Shown in pieces: positions 24,139 to 33,004 of a stretch of DNA of 35,302 nucleotides; the stretch's first letter is position 1; each line of letters starts with the position of its first letter. Source of the stretch: an uncultured Lachnospiraceae bacterium (lineage in GTDB: Bacteria > Bacillota > Clostridia > Lachnospirales > Lachnospiraceae); the NCBI GenBank assembly GCA_910585075.1, contig CAJUED010000042.1:1-35302 (forward strand). Direction: 5' to 3'. A program made the translations under genes and the position numbers. Below the pieces are notes generated by a model. That model was not told the origin of the DNA. It saw nothing but the letters and a program-made list of their open reading frames with translations, and made no database searches.

Positions 24139-24636
24139 ATGGAGATTTTGACAGGAAATCTATATTTTGTTTCTGATACCTTTTTTACAAAGGTACAGGA
24201 CCCTGTTTGAAAGTTAATTATGAGGCCACAAAGCGTCCGCATTATTTCGCTTTTAAGGATAGCAAAACAGGGTTGTATTGGTTGATTCCATGTAGCTCAA
24301 AAATAGAAAAATTTGAACGCTTGATATTAAAAAAGCAGGGACAGCATAAGCCAACTGATGCAATTAAGATTGTGAAAATCTTTGACCGTAAAACGGTACT
24401 TCTCTTTCAAGATATGTTTCCTGTAACGGCAGAATATATAGATGGTCAGTATATTAAAGGTGGTCAGCCTGTAAGGATTGCAGACCCTAAATTAATACAG
24501 GAGTTAGAAAAAACGCAAAAAAATAATCAATCTGCTACATAGAGGAGTGCGTTTTACGCCAACGCAGCCGGATATAATTAAAATTGAGAAAATCATGTTA
24601 GAGGAATTACGGGAAACAGAAAAAACAGACGATTAA
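24139..24636 (+). pseudogene. cptN: CptN/ToxN-family endoribonuclease toxin, frame broken twice
   Basis: The three pieces together give a full-length (about 165-residue) CptN-like toxin. The N-terminus MEILTGNLYFVSDTFFTKVQ (24139 on) stops at TGA 24208-24210. The next frame continues with KVNYEATKRPHYFAFKD, PTDAIKIVKI, VLLFQDMFPV and YIKGGQPVRIADP, to a TAG after 24539. The original frame resumes with RGVRFTPTQPD and IEKIMLEEL, to TAA 24634-24636. The shifts are one missing base at TTT (24206-24208) and one extra base near the A runs at 24508-24523, so they cancel. AAGGAGA lies nine bases before the ATG. Either the toxin is inactivated or the sequence has two homopolymer errors. Confidence 0.82.
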
Positions 24637-24874
24637 GGATAGTTTATTTTTGCTCCTTTGCAATTTTTTTAAGAAGCTTCTGGCGAGCGGATAATATTTT
24701 CGATGACAGATTTCATTGTATAAAATCATGTGGAGCATGTCACACAAATGATGTCAAGCCCTGTTTTGGGTATATTTTAAACAATTCGGGACGGATTTTA
24801 ACAAAAGGAGGATGACGCTGGCAGAGAAGAAGATAAATAAAAAGTGCAGCTATGCCATAGGAGGCAGGGCACGA
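24637..24874. other. Gene-free spacer
   Basis: A/T-rich sequence between the toxin gene and the terminator of the convergent threonine aldolase gene. It holds a short AGAAGCTTCT palindrome near 24675. No ORF, RNA gene or convincing promoter was seen. Confidence 0.5.
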
Positions 24875-24906
24875 AACAAAGGACCGTACATTTTGCGTAC
24901 GATCCT
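24875..24906 (-). terminator. Terminator of the threonine aldolase gene
   Basis: On the - strand AGGATCGTAC pairs with GTACGGTCCT (one G-U) around a 7-nt loop and is followed by TTGTTT. It lies about 20 bases past the stop codon. Confidence 0.7.
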
Positions 24907-24926
24907 CAGACTTTTGCTCCTGCCTG

Positions 24927-25973
24927 TCAGGAGCGTGCGGATTCAAATGAAAGTATTTTTTCCAGATATTCCAGGTCATCTTCTGTGGTTGACCAGCTGG
25001 TTGCAAAGCGTACTACCGTATGCTCGTTATCAAGCTTTTCCCAGAAGCTAAAGCGCACCTGCCGCTTTAAAACCTCCATTTGTGAGCCGGTCAGAATGAC
25101 AAACTGCTGATTGGTAGGCGATTCCAGGTAAAAAGGAATCCCTTTTCTGTGGAAAATATTCTTCAATTCCTCTGAGGTGCTGATGGCGTGGCGGCCAATT
25201 TCAAAGTATAAATCATCCGAAAAGAGTGCGTCAAACTGGACGCCGCAGAGCCTTCCCTTTGCAAGGAGCGCGCCTCTCTTTTTAATGGAAGTAATAAAGT
25301 TCTGTGGCATGTTACCGGAAGTGAAGACAAGAGCTTCGCCGCAGAGAGCGCCCACCTTTGTGCCGCCGATATAAAAGATATCGCACAGCCTTGCCACATC
25401 AGGCAGAGTCACATCCGTCCCATTGCTCATCAGACCGTACCCAAGCCGGGCCCCGTCCATGTAAAGGGGAATGTGATAAGAGCGGCATATTTCGGAGAGC
25501 TGTGTGAGCTCCTTTAAAGAATACAGGGTGCCGTATTCCGTAGGGTGGGAGATGTAGACCATGCCCGGAAATACCATGTGGGGGTAGGTTTCATCAGCGT
25601 AAAAGCTTTCCAGATAATTTTTTAAGGCTTCCGGTTCGATTTTGCCCTCCTTGTGGGGCAGAGCCAAAACCTTGTGACCGGTATACTCAATAGCGCCGGC
25701 TTCGTGGACATTGATGTGCCCTGTCTTGGCGGCAATCACGCCCTCCCAGTCCCGGAGCACGGAAGATATAACGACCAGATTGGTCTGGGTTCCGCCGGCA
25801 AGAAATTCTATCTCCGCATCCGGGCACTGACAGGCCTTTCTGATTTTGGCCTTGGCGCTTTCGGAATAAGGGTCGGAGCCGTATCCGGACAGGCTCTCTA
25901 AGTTGGTTTCCATAAGGCGCTTTAAAACCTGGGGATGAGCGCCTGCAACATAATCATTTTCAAAAGAAATCAT
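24927..25973 (-). CDS. Low-specificity threonine aldolase family PLP enzyme
   Basis: A 348-residue fold-type I PLP enzyme of the threonine aldolase/beta-eliminating lyase group. HEAGAIE near residue 90 stacks on the cofactor, DGARLGYG near 173-180 binds the pyridine nitrogen, and YIGGTKVGA holds the likely Schiff-base lysine (Lys 206). The reaction would be cleavage of L-threonine or L-allo-threonine to glycine and acetaldehyde. It stands alone on the - strand with its own promoter and terminator. The start MISFENDYVAGAHP is typical. Confidence 0.92.
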   Translation of the reverse strand: MISFENDYVAGAHPQVLKRLMETNLESLSGYGSDPYSESAKAKIRKACQCPDAEIEFLAGGTQTNLVVISSVLRDWEGVIAAKTGHINVHEAGAIEYTGHKVLALPHKEGKIEPEALKNYLESFYADETYPHMVFPGMVYISHPTEYGTLYSLKELTQLSEICRSYHIPLYMDGARLGYGLMSNGTDVTLPDVARLCDIFYIGGTKVGALCGEALVFTSGNMPQNFITSIKKRGALLAKGRLCGVQFDALFSDDLYFEIGRHAISTSEELKNIFHRKGIPFYLESPTNQQFVILTGSQMEVLKRQVRFSFWEKLDNEHTVVRFATSWSTTEDDLEYLEKILSFESARS

Positions 25974-26018
25974 GGTTGACTACCTCGTGGATTTTAGAAT
26001 AATTTTTTATCATGAATT

Positions 26019-26047
26019 AATATACAATGAAAGTATTTTCAAGTCAA
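26019..26047 (-). promoter_or_regulatory. Promoter for the threonine aldolase gene
   Basis: On the - strand TTGACT (26042-26047), a 17-bp spacer and TATATT (26019-26024), about 40 bases upstream of the start codon. Confidence 0.65.
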
Positions 26048-26154
26048 ATATTAGTGTGATATACTTATGATTCAGAAGGCAAAAGTGTTATTTTTCAGAG
26101 ATTAGTAAACACATAAAACCGGTAAAAATATTAAACAGGCGAAAGGAGAACACT

Positions 26155-26931
26155 ATGGGAATCATTGAGAAAATGAGGCTGGATGGAAAGAAAGGCTTTG
26201 TCACAGGAGCGGCAAGAGGTATCGGAAAATGCACGGCAAGGGCGTTTGCAGAGGCTGGCGCGGATGTGGCAATCGTTGACCTGGATTATGAGGAGGCAAA
26301 GAAGACCGCCGCAGAGTTGGCAGGGGAAACAGGACGAAAGGTGATTGCTATCAAAACGGACTGCACCGACAAGGAGCAGGTTGACGCAATGGTCGCCCAG
26401 GTGGTAAGCGAGCTTGGAGGGCTTAATTTCTGTCATAACAATGCAGGAATCTGCATCAATGCACCGGCGGAAGAAATGACCTACGAGCAGTGGTATAAGG
26501 TGATTAATATCAACTTAAACGGCATTTTTCTGACAGACATTGCAGCCGGTAAATATATGCTGGCCCATGGAGGCGGCTCCATCATCAATACGGCTTCCAT
26601 GTCAGGTCACATCGTCAATGTGCCCCAGCCTCAGTGTGCTTATAATGCTTCTAAGGCAGGCGTGATTCAGCTGACCAAGTCCCTGGCCATTGAATGGGCA
26701 AAACGGGGTGTGCGGGTGAACAGCATCAGCCCCGGATATATTGGAACGGAGCTGACCCTGAATTCTCCCACACTGATTCCACTGATTGAAAAATGGAATG
26801 AGATGGCGCCTTTGGGCAGAATGGGAAAACCGGAAGAACTGGAGTCCATCTGTGTGTATCTTGCGGGCGATACCAGTACCTTTACGACAGGATCCGACTT
26901 TGTCATTGACGGCGCGTTTACCTGTTTCTAA
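26155..26931 (+). CDS. SDR-family NAD(P)-dependent oxidoreductase
   Basis: A classical 258-residue short-chain dehydrogenase. The cofactor motif TGAARGIG is at residues 17-24, and an Asp at about 42 (VDLDY) suggests NAD preference. NNAG is near 95-98, the catalytic Ser lies in NTASMSG (near 148), and YNASK gives Tyr 163 and Lys 167. C-terminal GSDFVIDGAF is typical. Closest in feel to gluconate 5-dehydrogenase or polyol/sugar-acid dehydrogenases. That would suit the sugar-acid genes a few kb upstream, but the link is inference. The ribosome-binding site is AAAGGAGAA. Confidence 0.92.
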   Translation: MGIIEKMRLDGKKGFVTGAARGIGKCTARAFAEAGADVAIVDLDYEEAKKTAAELAGETGRKVIAIKTDCTDKEQVDAMVAQVVSELGGLNFCHNNAGICINAPAEEMTYEQWYKVININLNGIFLTDIAAGKYMLAHGGGSIINTASMSGHIVNVPQPQCAYNASKAGVIQLTKSLAIEWAKRGVRVNSISPGYIGTELTLNSPTLIPLIEKWNEMAPLGRMGKPEELESICVYLAGDTSTFTTGSDFVIDGAFTCF

Positions 26932-27000
26932 AAGACGGTATTCCATATAATAATTAACTATAAATTTTGGGTAACAGTTCGGACAGGATATTGAATTGAT

Positions 27001-28410
27001 ATGAAAGGTACACCATTATCAGAATTAAATAACTCGGCAGACAAAAAATGGATAGACAGGGCTATGCTGGTCACGATCCTCACCCTTGCATGGCCCACTA
27101 TGTTAGAGCAGCTGATGCAGACAGCCGTTCAGTACATTGATACGGCAATGGTGGGTTCTCTGGGAACCCAGGCAACGGCGGCAGTGGGCTCCACCTCAAC
27201 GGTCAACTGGCTGATTGGCAGCACGATCTCGGCTGTTGGGGTGGGATTTCTTTCCTACATAGCAAAGGCATATGGTGCAAACGAGCAGACGGCCGCAAAA
27301 CGTGCGGTTTCCCAGGCGGTTTTGGTCACGGTGATTCTGGGCGTTTTTTTCACGGTGGTGACGGTGTCTTTAAGTGGAATGGTGCCTGTGTGGATGCAGG
27401 TGGATGAAGGAATCAGGGAAATGGCTTCCTGGTATTTTCTGATTCTTTACCTGTCCATGCTGCCCAGGACAGCCAGCATTATTTTTGGCACGGTGCTCCG
27501 GGCGGCAGGAGATACCAAGTCGCCCATGAAGATAGGTGTGCTGGTCAATCTGATTAACGTGATACTCAATTTCCTGTTGATTTATCCGGCAAGGGAACTG
27601 TCACTGTTTTCCATGCGCTTTCAGATGTGGGGAGCGGGACTTGGGGTGATTGGGGCGGCGGTGGCAAGCGCCATAGCATTTACAGCCGGCGGCGTCTGTA
27701 TCGCTTATGTACTGTGGAGGCATCCACGGATATCTCCCAAAGGTCAAAGTTTTTATCCGGATATGCAGATTTTAAGGCCCTGTCTTAAGGTTGCCCTTCC
27801 TAATATGCTACAGCGTTTTGGAACCTCTCTTGGATATGTGGCTTTTGCGGCAATGATTAATTCTCTGGGAGAAGCCTCCACCGCAGCCCACACCATTGCC
27901 AATACGGTGGAATCGGCATTTTACATTCCAGGGTACGGTATGCAGACGGCGGCGGCCACTCTGGCGGGGAATGCTTATGGCGCTAAGGACGAAAAACGTA
28001 TGAAAAGCCTGGCGTCCATGTTCATTCCGTTAGAAACAATTTTGATGATTGGCTCAGGGGCCTGTCTCTTTTTCGCGGCGCCGGGGCTTATGGGATTATT
28101 TTCCTCCAGTGACAGGGTTATCGGACTTGGAACCACCGTTCTCAGGATGGTGGCGGTTTCAGAACCTTTTTACGGGTTCTCCATTATAATAGAAGGTTTT
28201 ATGATGGGAGTGGGCAGGACCAAAGCTCCTTTTGTGTACAATATAATCGGTATGTGGATGGTGCGGATAGCAGGCACCTTTGTCTGCACCCAGCTTTTGG
28301 GATTTGGGCTTGTTTCGGCCTGGGCATGTATGATTGCCCACAATCTGCTATTGTTTTTGCTGTTCCTGATCAGCTTTATAAAGGGAGCATGGAATCCCCT
28401 TCAGACATAA
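27001..28410 (+). CDS. MATE-family multidrug/metabolite exporter (first of two)
   Basis: A 469-residue protein with about 12 membrane helices and MATE features: PTMLEQLMQTAVQYIDTAMVGSLG at the N-terminal half, LRAAGDTKSPMKIG mid-way, and VGRTKAPFVYN in the second half. It exports organic cations or drugs using a sodium or proton gradient. A strong ribosome-binding site is not seen before ATG 27001. The ATG at 27064, just after GACAGGG, is a possible alternative. A second MATE gene follows 123 bases later. Confidence 0.92.
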   Translation: MKGTPLSELNNSADKKWIDRAMLVTILTLAWPTMLEQLMQTAVQYIDTAMVGSLGTQATAAVGSTSTVNWLIGSTISAVGVGFLSYIAKAYGANEQTAAKRAVSQAVLVTVILGVFFTVVTVSLSGMVPVWMQVDEGIREMASWYFLILYLSMLPRTASIIFGTVLRAAGDTKSPMKIGVLVNLINVILNFLLIYPARELSLFSMRFQMWGAGLGVIGAAVASAIAFTAGGVCIAYVLWRHPRISPKGQSFYPDMQILRPCLKVALPNMLQRFGTSLGYVAFAAMINSLGEASTAAHTIANTVESAFYIPGYGMQTAAATLAGNAYGAKDEKRMKSLASMFIPLETILMIGSGACLFFAAPGLMGLFSSSDRVIGLGTTVLRMVAVSEPFYGFSIIIEGFMMGVGRTKAPFVYNIIGMWMVRIAGTFVCTQLLGFGLVSAWACMIAHNLLLFLLFLISFIKGAWNPLQT

Positions 28411-28533
28411 CGGTAACGGGCGTCGGGACATCGGATGAAATGAACATTAAAGAGGTGCCGCGGGCTGCGTTGCTGCAAACTTTATGCCCGCTGTCTGCGG
28501 TGGGTTATTGACTAAAAATGAAAGGAAAAATAT

Positions 28534-29895
28534 ATGGCTGAGACTGTTGTGGAAAGAGAAAATGCAATGGGAACCGAGAGGATGAGCAGGCTGATTATTG
28601 CAACAGGCATTCCCCTGATGTTGAGCCTTTTGATCAATTCCCTTTACAATTTCGTTGACTCCGTATTTGTGTCAAGAGTGTCAGAGGAGGCTCTGACAGC
28701 CCTGTCGCTGTCTGCGCCCATTCAGGTGCTGGTGTCAGCGTTGGGATTTGGCAATGCAGTGGGCTTAAATGCGGTGATATCAAGGGCGCTGGGAGAAAAG
28801 AGACCGGATAAGGTGAAAAAGGCGGCGGACGCCTCCATTTTTATAGCCCTGTGTTCCTGGGGGATTATCACACTGCTGTGTGTGATACTTGTAAAGCCCT
28901 ATTTCCTGTGGCAGTCCGGAGGCAATGAAGTGATAGCGGCCTACGGGCGGGATTATCTTACCATATGCATGCTGTTTTCCTTTGGACAGATGGGGCAGTG
29001 GGTGTTTGACCGGTTTGTAATAGCCAGCGGCAAGTCCAAATTGTTTTTGTTTACCCTATCGGCCGCGTCGGTGACCAATCTGATTCTGGACCCAATTTTC
29101 ATTTTCGGACTGTTTGGCATGCCAAGGATGGAAGCGAAGGGGGCCGCCATAGCAACGGTAATCGGACAGATTGTGGGGGCCATTGCAGGTATTTTGATTA
29201 ACAAGAGATGGAACAGGGAGATTCCTTTTTCCTTTCATTTGCGTCAGGACAAGGACAGCATACTGGCAATTTTGAAGGTGGGGATTCCGTCCACCCTGGT
29301 ACAGGTGTTGACCTCATTGGTCAGCGTTCTTATGAACTCTATTCTTTTGGCCTTTTCCACCACGGCGGTGGCAGTATATGGTATTTGTGCGAAAATTCAA
29401 AACATTGCCACGGTAGGAGTCCATGGGATTGACAACGGATTGATTCCTATAGTTGCATATAACTATGGGGCCGGAAAAAATAAGCGCATTGGAGAGTCCA
29501 TTCGGTGGACGCTGATTTATTCGGTGATTCTTTATCTTGTATTTTTTATTCCACTTGAGCTGATTCCGGGTACCGTGCTGGAGATTTTTGACGCCTCCGA
29601 TTATATGCTCACAATTGGCATCCCTGCCCTTCGGATTTTGGCGGTTGCTTACTTTGTGTCCATCCCCAATCTGGTTTTTGCAGCGGCCCTTCAGGGATTG
29701 TCCCTTGGAACGAAAAGTATGTATTTGACAATGGCAAGACAGGCTGTTTTTCCGGTCTTGTTTGCCCTGGCGTTTAAAGGGTTTGGAAATTTAAATCTGA
29801 TTTGGGCGGCGTTTATTCTGGCGGAAGCGGTGGGAATACCGTTGGCCGTCTGCCTGTGGAGAGGCGCCTACAGACAATATTGCAAGGAGTCATAA
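28534..29895 (+). CDS. MATE-family multidrug/metabolite exporter (second of two)
   Basis: A 453-residue, about 12-helix MATE protein with GIPLMLSLLINSLYNFVDSV near the N-terminus and YNYGAGKNKR mid-way. It is clearly different in sequence from the preceding MATE protein (the DinF/NorM-like repeats differ), so this is not a recent tandem duplication. The ATG follows AAAGGAAAAA. A long hairpin follows the stop codon. Confidence 0.92.
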   Translation: MAETVVERENAMGTERMSRLIIATGIPLMLSLLINSLYNFVDSVFVSRVSEEALTALSLSAPIQVLVSALGFGNAVGLNAVISRALGEKRPDKVKKAADASIFIALCSWGIITLLCVILVKPYFLWQSGGNEVIAAYGRDYLTICMLFSFGQMGQWVFDRFVIASGKSKLFLFTLSAASVTNLILDPIFIFGLFGMPRMEAKGAAIATVIGQIVGAIAGILINKRWNREIPFSFHLRQDKDSILAILKVGIPSTLVQVLTSLVSVLMNSILLAFSTTAVAVYGICAKIQNIATVGVHGIDNGLIPIVAYNYGAGKNKRIGESIRWTLIYSVILYLVFFIPLELIPGTVLEIFDASDYMLTIGIPALRILAVAYFVSIPNLVFAAALQGLSLGTKSMYLTMARQAVFPVLFALAFKGFGNLNLIWAAFILAEAVGIPLAVCLWRGAYRQYCKES

Positions 29896-29898
29896 AAT

Positions 29899-29946
29899 AA
29901 CATTCAGGCAGGTCTGCATATTTGACGGCAGACCTGCCTGAATGTT
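29899..29946. terminator. Perfect 19-bp hairpin between convergent genes
   Basis: AACATTCAGGCAGGTCTGC (29899-29917) pairs perfectly with 29928-29946 around a 10-nt loop. It lies between the converging MATE and phosphatase-fold genes and touches the stop codon of the latter. T-rich flanks are weak on + and present on - (TTATTTTA), so it may serve both genes. Confidence 0.8.
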
Positions 29947-31034
29947 TAAAATGGGCCCGGTTCCAGTATAAACTGCATCAAAACCGGGTCATGATCCGAA
30001 AACTCATATCCCCAGTCCATGTGCTGGTAATAATTGACCTGCACATTATCCGAAACGATAAAGCCGTCCAGGGTGACTGTGTAGGTGGTTTCCTCATCAT
30101 AAGGGGTTTCGGCGCTTCGGCAGGTGTTATGATCTATGCTCTCGGCCATGGCGCTGTCAATGGCCATGTGAAAGCCTTTTGGGAGGCTCTCCCGAGGGAA
30201 GGGATAGGCCCACTGCGGCGCGTTTTCCTGGGCGCCTTGTTTCATATTATGATTAAAGTCTCCGCCGCAGATCACGTAATTTCCCCGCTTATAGTCCGCA
30301 GCCATATCCTGGTAGAGCATGTTAAGCTGGGCCTCGCGGATTTCATCGCTGCCTCCGTAGGCGGAAGTGTGCACATTGTAAAGACACAGATTCAGGCCGT
30401 TTTCCATGGGAATTCTGGATATGGAATAACATCTGTCCAGGTCCACCAGTTTGCTGAAGGACTGGGATATGGGAAGACTTCTGCGTATGGCGTCAGTGAT
30501 TTCCGCCCGGGCATATGTGGTAAGGCCGGCCTTGTTGGCGCCGTGAGGCTCCCAGGGGGGAAAAAACAAAAATGGAGAATCATAATTCTGTGCAAAATCG
30601 TAATAGTAGCCTTCCAGAAACTGATTCATCAGTTCAAGCTGATTGGTATGGTAGGAGCGGGTACCGTCAATGTCTACCTCCTGCAGGAGAACAAAATCAG
30701 GATTGACCGTGTTGATAATGTCTCCCATAGCGCAGACGCCGGCAATCACGCTCTCCTCGTCCTTCCCCCAGGAGGACTTCCCTCCATCCATAAAGAAGCT
30801 GTAGTCCCTTCGGTAAGCGCCGAACCCAATGTTATAGCTCATAATAAAATAAGCGCCACCGGGGGTTACCTTGAATCCGTCTTCAAAATCAGCATTTTCC
30901 CCACTACGTTTGACTTCTAAGGTCAACATATCCGGAAGACGGTAATAGGTTTTAAAAACATAAATGACATAACCGCCAAGAACAACCGTCAAAGCCAAAA
31001 CAACGATGATAATTCTCTTTAATATTTTTTTCAC
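29946..31034 (-). CDS. Membrane-anchored endonuclease/exonuclease/phosphatase-fold protein
   Basis: A 362-residue protein with an N-terminal membrane segment (residues about 7-27), probably displayed outside the cell. The EEP fold motifs are in order: MSYNIGFG (Asn 68), LLQEVD (Glu 119), YNVHTSAYG (His 222), GGDFNHN (Asp 259, Asn 261), LDGFIVS, and SDHDPV near the C-terminus. All catalytic and metal residues appear intact, so it is probably active as a phosphodiesterase, phosphatase or nuclease. The substrate cannot be told from sequence. It is transcribed alone on the - strand. Confidence 0.88.
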   Translation of the reverse strand: MKKILKRIIIVVLALTVVLGGYVIYVFKTYYRLPDMLTLEVKRSGENADFEDGFKVTPGGAYFIMSYNIGFGAYRRDYSFFMDGGKSSWGKDEESVIAGVCAMGDIINTVNPDFVLLQEVDIDGTRSYHTNQLELMNQFLEGYYYDFAQNYDSPFLFFPPWEPHGANKAGLTTYARAEITDAIRRSLPISQSFSKLVDLDRCYSISRIPMENGLNLCLYNVHTSAYGGSDEIREAQLNMLYQDMAADYKRGNYVICGGDFNHNMKQGAQENAPQWAYPFPRESLPKGFHMAIDSAMAESIDHNTCRSAETPYDEETTYTVTLDGFIVSDNVQVNYYQHMDWGYEFSDHDPVLMQFILEPGPF

Positions 31035-31064
31035 TGGCCAATCCCCCTTGATTTGTTTGGTATC

Positions 31065-31093
31065 ATTATACTATTTATATGGTAAAAAACCAA
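31065..31093 (-). promoter_or_regulatory. Possible promoter for the phosphatase-fold gene
   Basis: On the - strand TTGGTT (31088-31093), a 17-bp spacer and TATAAT (31065-31070), about 30 bases from the start codon. The -35 is weak. Confidence 0.5.
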
Positions 31094-31120
31094 CCGAAAA
31101 GGGATTATACTATTTTTTAG

Positions 31121-31149
31121 TAGTAAAATTTTTGGGATTGTGCTATACT
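31121..31149 (+). promoter_or_regulatory. Possible extended -10 promoter for the GGDEF-like gene
   Basis: TGC directly before TATACT (31144-31149) forms an extended -10. The -35 position (31121-31126, TAGTAA) is weak. The predicted leader is about 95 nt. Confidence 0.45.
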
Positions 31150-31249
31150 CATAGGCATCAAATGTGTCATACTTCGTGTTTTTGCATGCGGGAATCAAAA
31201 AACAGGATGACGCCGACGGAATCGTGATGGAGAAAGGACAGTACTGCCA

Positions 31250-31936
31250 ATGAGAAAATCTGATTATGTATATAAGACTATCCAACTATTTTTGTTTATT
31301 TTGCTGGCATTGGTCTGCCTGTGCATTACATTGTGTGATGGGGACATACGCAGGCTTATAACCACGGACTCCGGTGTGCGTCTTTTGTATGCCCTCTTAT
31401 GGGGAATCTTGGGAGTGTCCATTATTTTTATCTGCTGTGATTTTTCTTACCTCTCTACCCACAAAAAAGAGTATAAGGAATTAAACCATGCGGTCTGTTC
31501 CGACCCTCTTTCAGGACTTGCCAACCGTTTCGGCTGTGATTCCATGATTGAAAAATATTTAGATAAGCCGCTGCCCGAATGTCTGGGCTGTATCATGCTG
31601 GTCTTAAAAGTCAATGAAATCAACCGGCTCTACGGACACGTCCACGGCAATCATCATATCAAAGAATTTGCAAACCTTTTGAAAATGGCTTCCACCGATT
31701 TATGCTTTGTGGGACGCAACGGAGGAAACAAATTTCTGGCGCTTTTTGAGGAAGGCAGTCAGGAAAAAATTGACCAGTTCCTTAGCCGCCTGAGGCAGCG
31801 GGTGCAGGCATACAACGATTATCCTGAGAACCTTCCTATTGAATATGGTTATGGCATTGCCTTTCAGGAAGGGGATGCGGCCAGGACGATTACGGATTTA
31901 ATCGCCCTTTCCAACAAAAGGATTACCGGCATGTAA
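31250..31936 (+). CDS. Membrane protein with a degenerate GGDEF domain
   Basis: A 228-residue protein with two membrane segments (residues about 11-29 and 45-63). A GGDEF-like domain begins at DPLSGLANRFGCD (residues 85-97). The signature reads GGNKF (158-162) in place of GGDEF/GGEEF. The usual metal-binding Asp before the INxxYGHxxGN segment is replaced (VLKVNEINRLYGHVHGN). Diguanylate cyclase activity is therefore unlikely; a regulatory or nucleotide-binding role remains possible. Its stop codon is one base from that of the convergent spoVAD, with no terminator between. Confidence 0.82.
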   Translation: MRKSDYVYKTIQLFLFILLALVCLCITLCDGDIRRLITTDSGVRLLYALLWGILGVSIIFICCDFSYLSTHKKEYKELNHAVCSDPLSGLANRFGCDSMIEKYLDKPLPECLGCIMLVLKVNEINRLYGHVHGNHHIKEFANLLKMASTDLCFVGRNGGNKFLALFEEGSQEKIDQFLSRLRQRVQAYNDYPENLPIEYGYGIAFQEGDAARTITDLIALSNKRITGM

Positions 31937-31937
31937 T

Positions 31938-32975
31938 TTATTTACAGCTTACCAGTTCCACTCCATGGGCAATTCCGGGAATGCTCTGTCCTTCGTTAAA
32001 GCTGGTCTTGGATAACAGCGCCCCGGTGGGCACAAAGAGCACCCTTTTCCATTTCCCTTCTTCCAACTCTTTTAAGATATAGGCGGATAAAGTAACGGCG
32101 CTGCATCCGCATCCGCTGCCCCCGGCGTGGGCGTCCTGGCTTTGATCGTAAATTTCCATTCCGCAGTCCATATGCACTTTGGAAATATCCATTCCCTTTT
32201 CGCGCATCATATCCCAAAGGGCCTTCTGGCCTACGTTTCCCAAATCTCCGGTTATGATTTTATCGTAGTCGGAGGGCATTCTGTCGAAATCCATCAAATG
32301 CTGATAAATGGTATCAGCGGCAGCGGGCGCCATGCATGCCCCCATATTCATGGAATCCTTTAAACCGAAATCCACAATTTTTCCTATGGTAAGTCCGTCG
32401 ATTATTGCCCGGTCCCTTTCGCTCTTTACGCCGCTTAAGATAAAGGCGCCGCTTCCTGTCACCGTCCATGTGGCGGAAAGAGGTCTCTGATTTCCATATC
32501 CTAAGGGAAAGCGGAACTCCTTCTCCGCGCTGGCGAAGTGGCTGGAGGTGACACAGGCCGCATGCTCCGCCATTCCTCCTGCAATCAGCATGGTTGCCAT
32601 GGCCAGAGTAAGGCCGCAGGTGGAACAGGCGCCGTACATGCCCACCAGCGGTATTTGGAAGCTGCCAAGGCCAAAGCTGCTGGCAATGGATTGACCAAGA
32701 AGGTCACCTGCAAATAAATAGTTGATTTCTTTTTTTTCCAGACCGGATTTGCCGATTGCAATCTGCAGGGCTTCTTTTTGCAGAGTGCTCTCGGCCTCCT
32801 CCCAGGTGTCACAGCCGAATTTATCGTCCGTTCCCACCAGGTCAAAGCATGCTCCTAAAGGGCCCTGCCCTTCTTTTGTCCCTGCCACGGAGGCGCTTGC
32901 TCTTATATAAACAGGAACCGGCACTTTAATGCTGCGCTGTCCCTGCGCAAAAATTGCTCCAACTGTCGTATCCAT
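31938..32975 (-). CDS. spoVAD: Stage V sporulation protein AD
   Basis: A 345-residue thiolase-fold protein of the SpoVA channel, which moves dipicolinic acid into the spore during sporulation and out during germination. Recognisable segments include DLVGTDDKFGCDTWEEAE, MYGACSTCGLTLAM, TGDLGNVG and the C-terminal SIPGIAHGVELV. The ribosome-binding site (GGAGG on the - strand, near 32980) is strong. Here the gene is separate from spoVAC and spoVAE, which usually flank it, and is divergent from spoVAA-spoVAB. Confidence 0.95.
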   Translation of the reverse strand: MDTTVGAIFAQGQRSIKVPVPVYIRASASVAGTKEGQGPLGACFDLVGTDDKFGCDTWEEAESTLQKEALQIAIGKSGLEKKEINYLFAGDLLGQSIASSFGLGSFQIPLVGMYGACSTCGLTLAMATMLIAGGMAEHAACVTSSHFASAEKEFRFPLGYGNQRPLSATWTVTGSGAFILSGVKSERDRAIIDGLTIGKIVDFGLKDSMNMGACMAPAAADTIYQHLMDFDRMPSDYDKIITGDLGNVGQKALWDMMREKGMDISKVHMDCGMEIYDQSQDAHAGGSGCGCSAVTLSAYILKELEEGKWKRVLFVPTGALLSKTSFNEGQSIPGIAHGVELVSCK

Positions 32976-33004
32976 AAAAAACCTCCAGATAATTTACTTT
33001 CGGT

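Noticed and set aside
24812..25051. 79-residue + strand ORF after an AAAGGAG sequence
   Set aside because: The ribosome-binding site is one base from the ATG, too close, and the frame runs antisense into the threonine aldolase gene and over its terminator.
27001..29895. Recent tandem duplication of MATE genes
   Set aside because: The two proteins are both MATE but differ throughout, so they are old paralogues rather than a recent copy.
29922..30920. 332-residue + strand ORF
   Set aside because: It is antisense to the phosphatase-fold gene, whose catalytic motifs are complete, and has no recognisable domain or ribosome-binding site.
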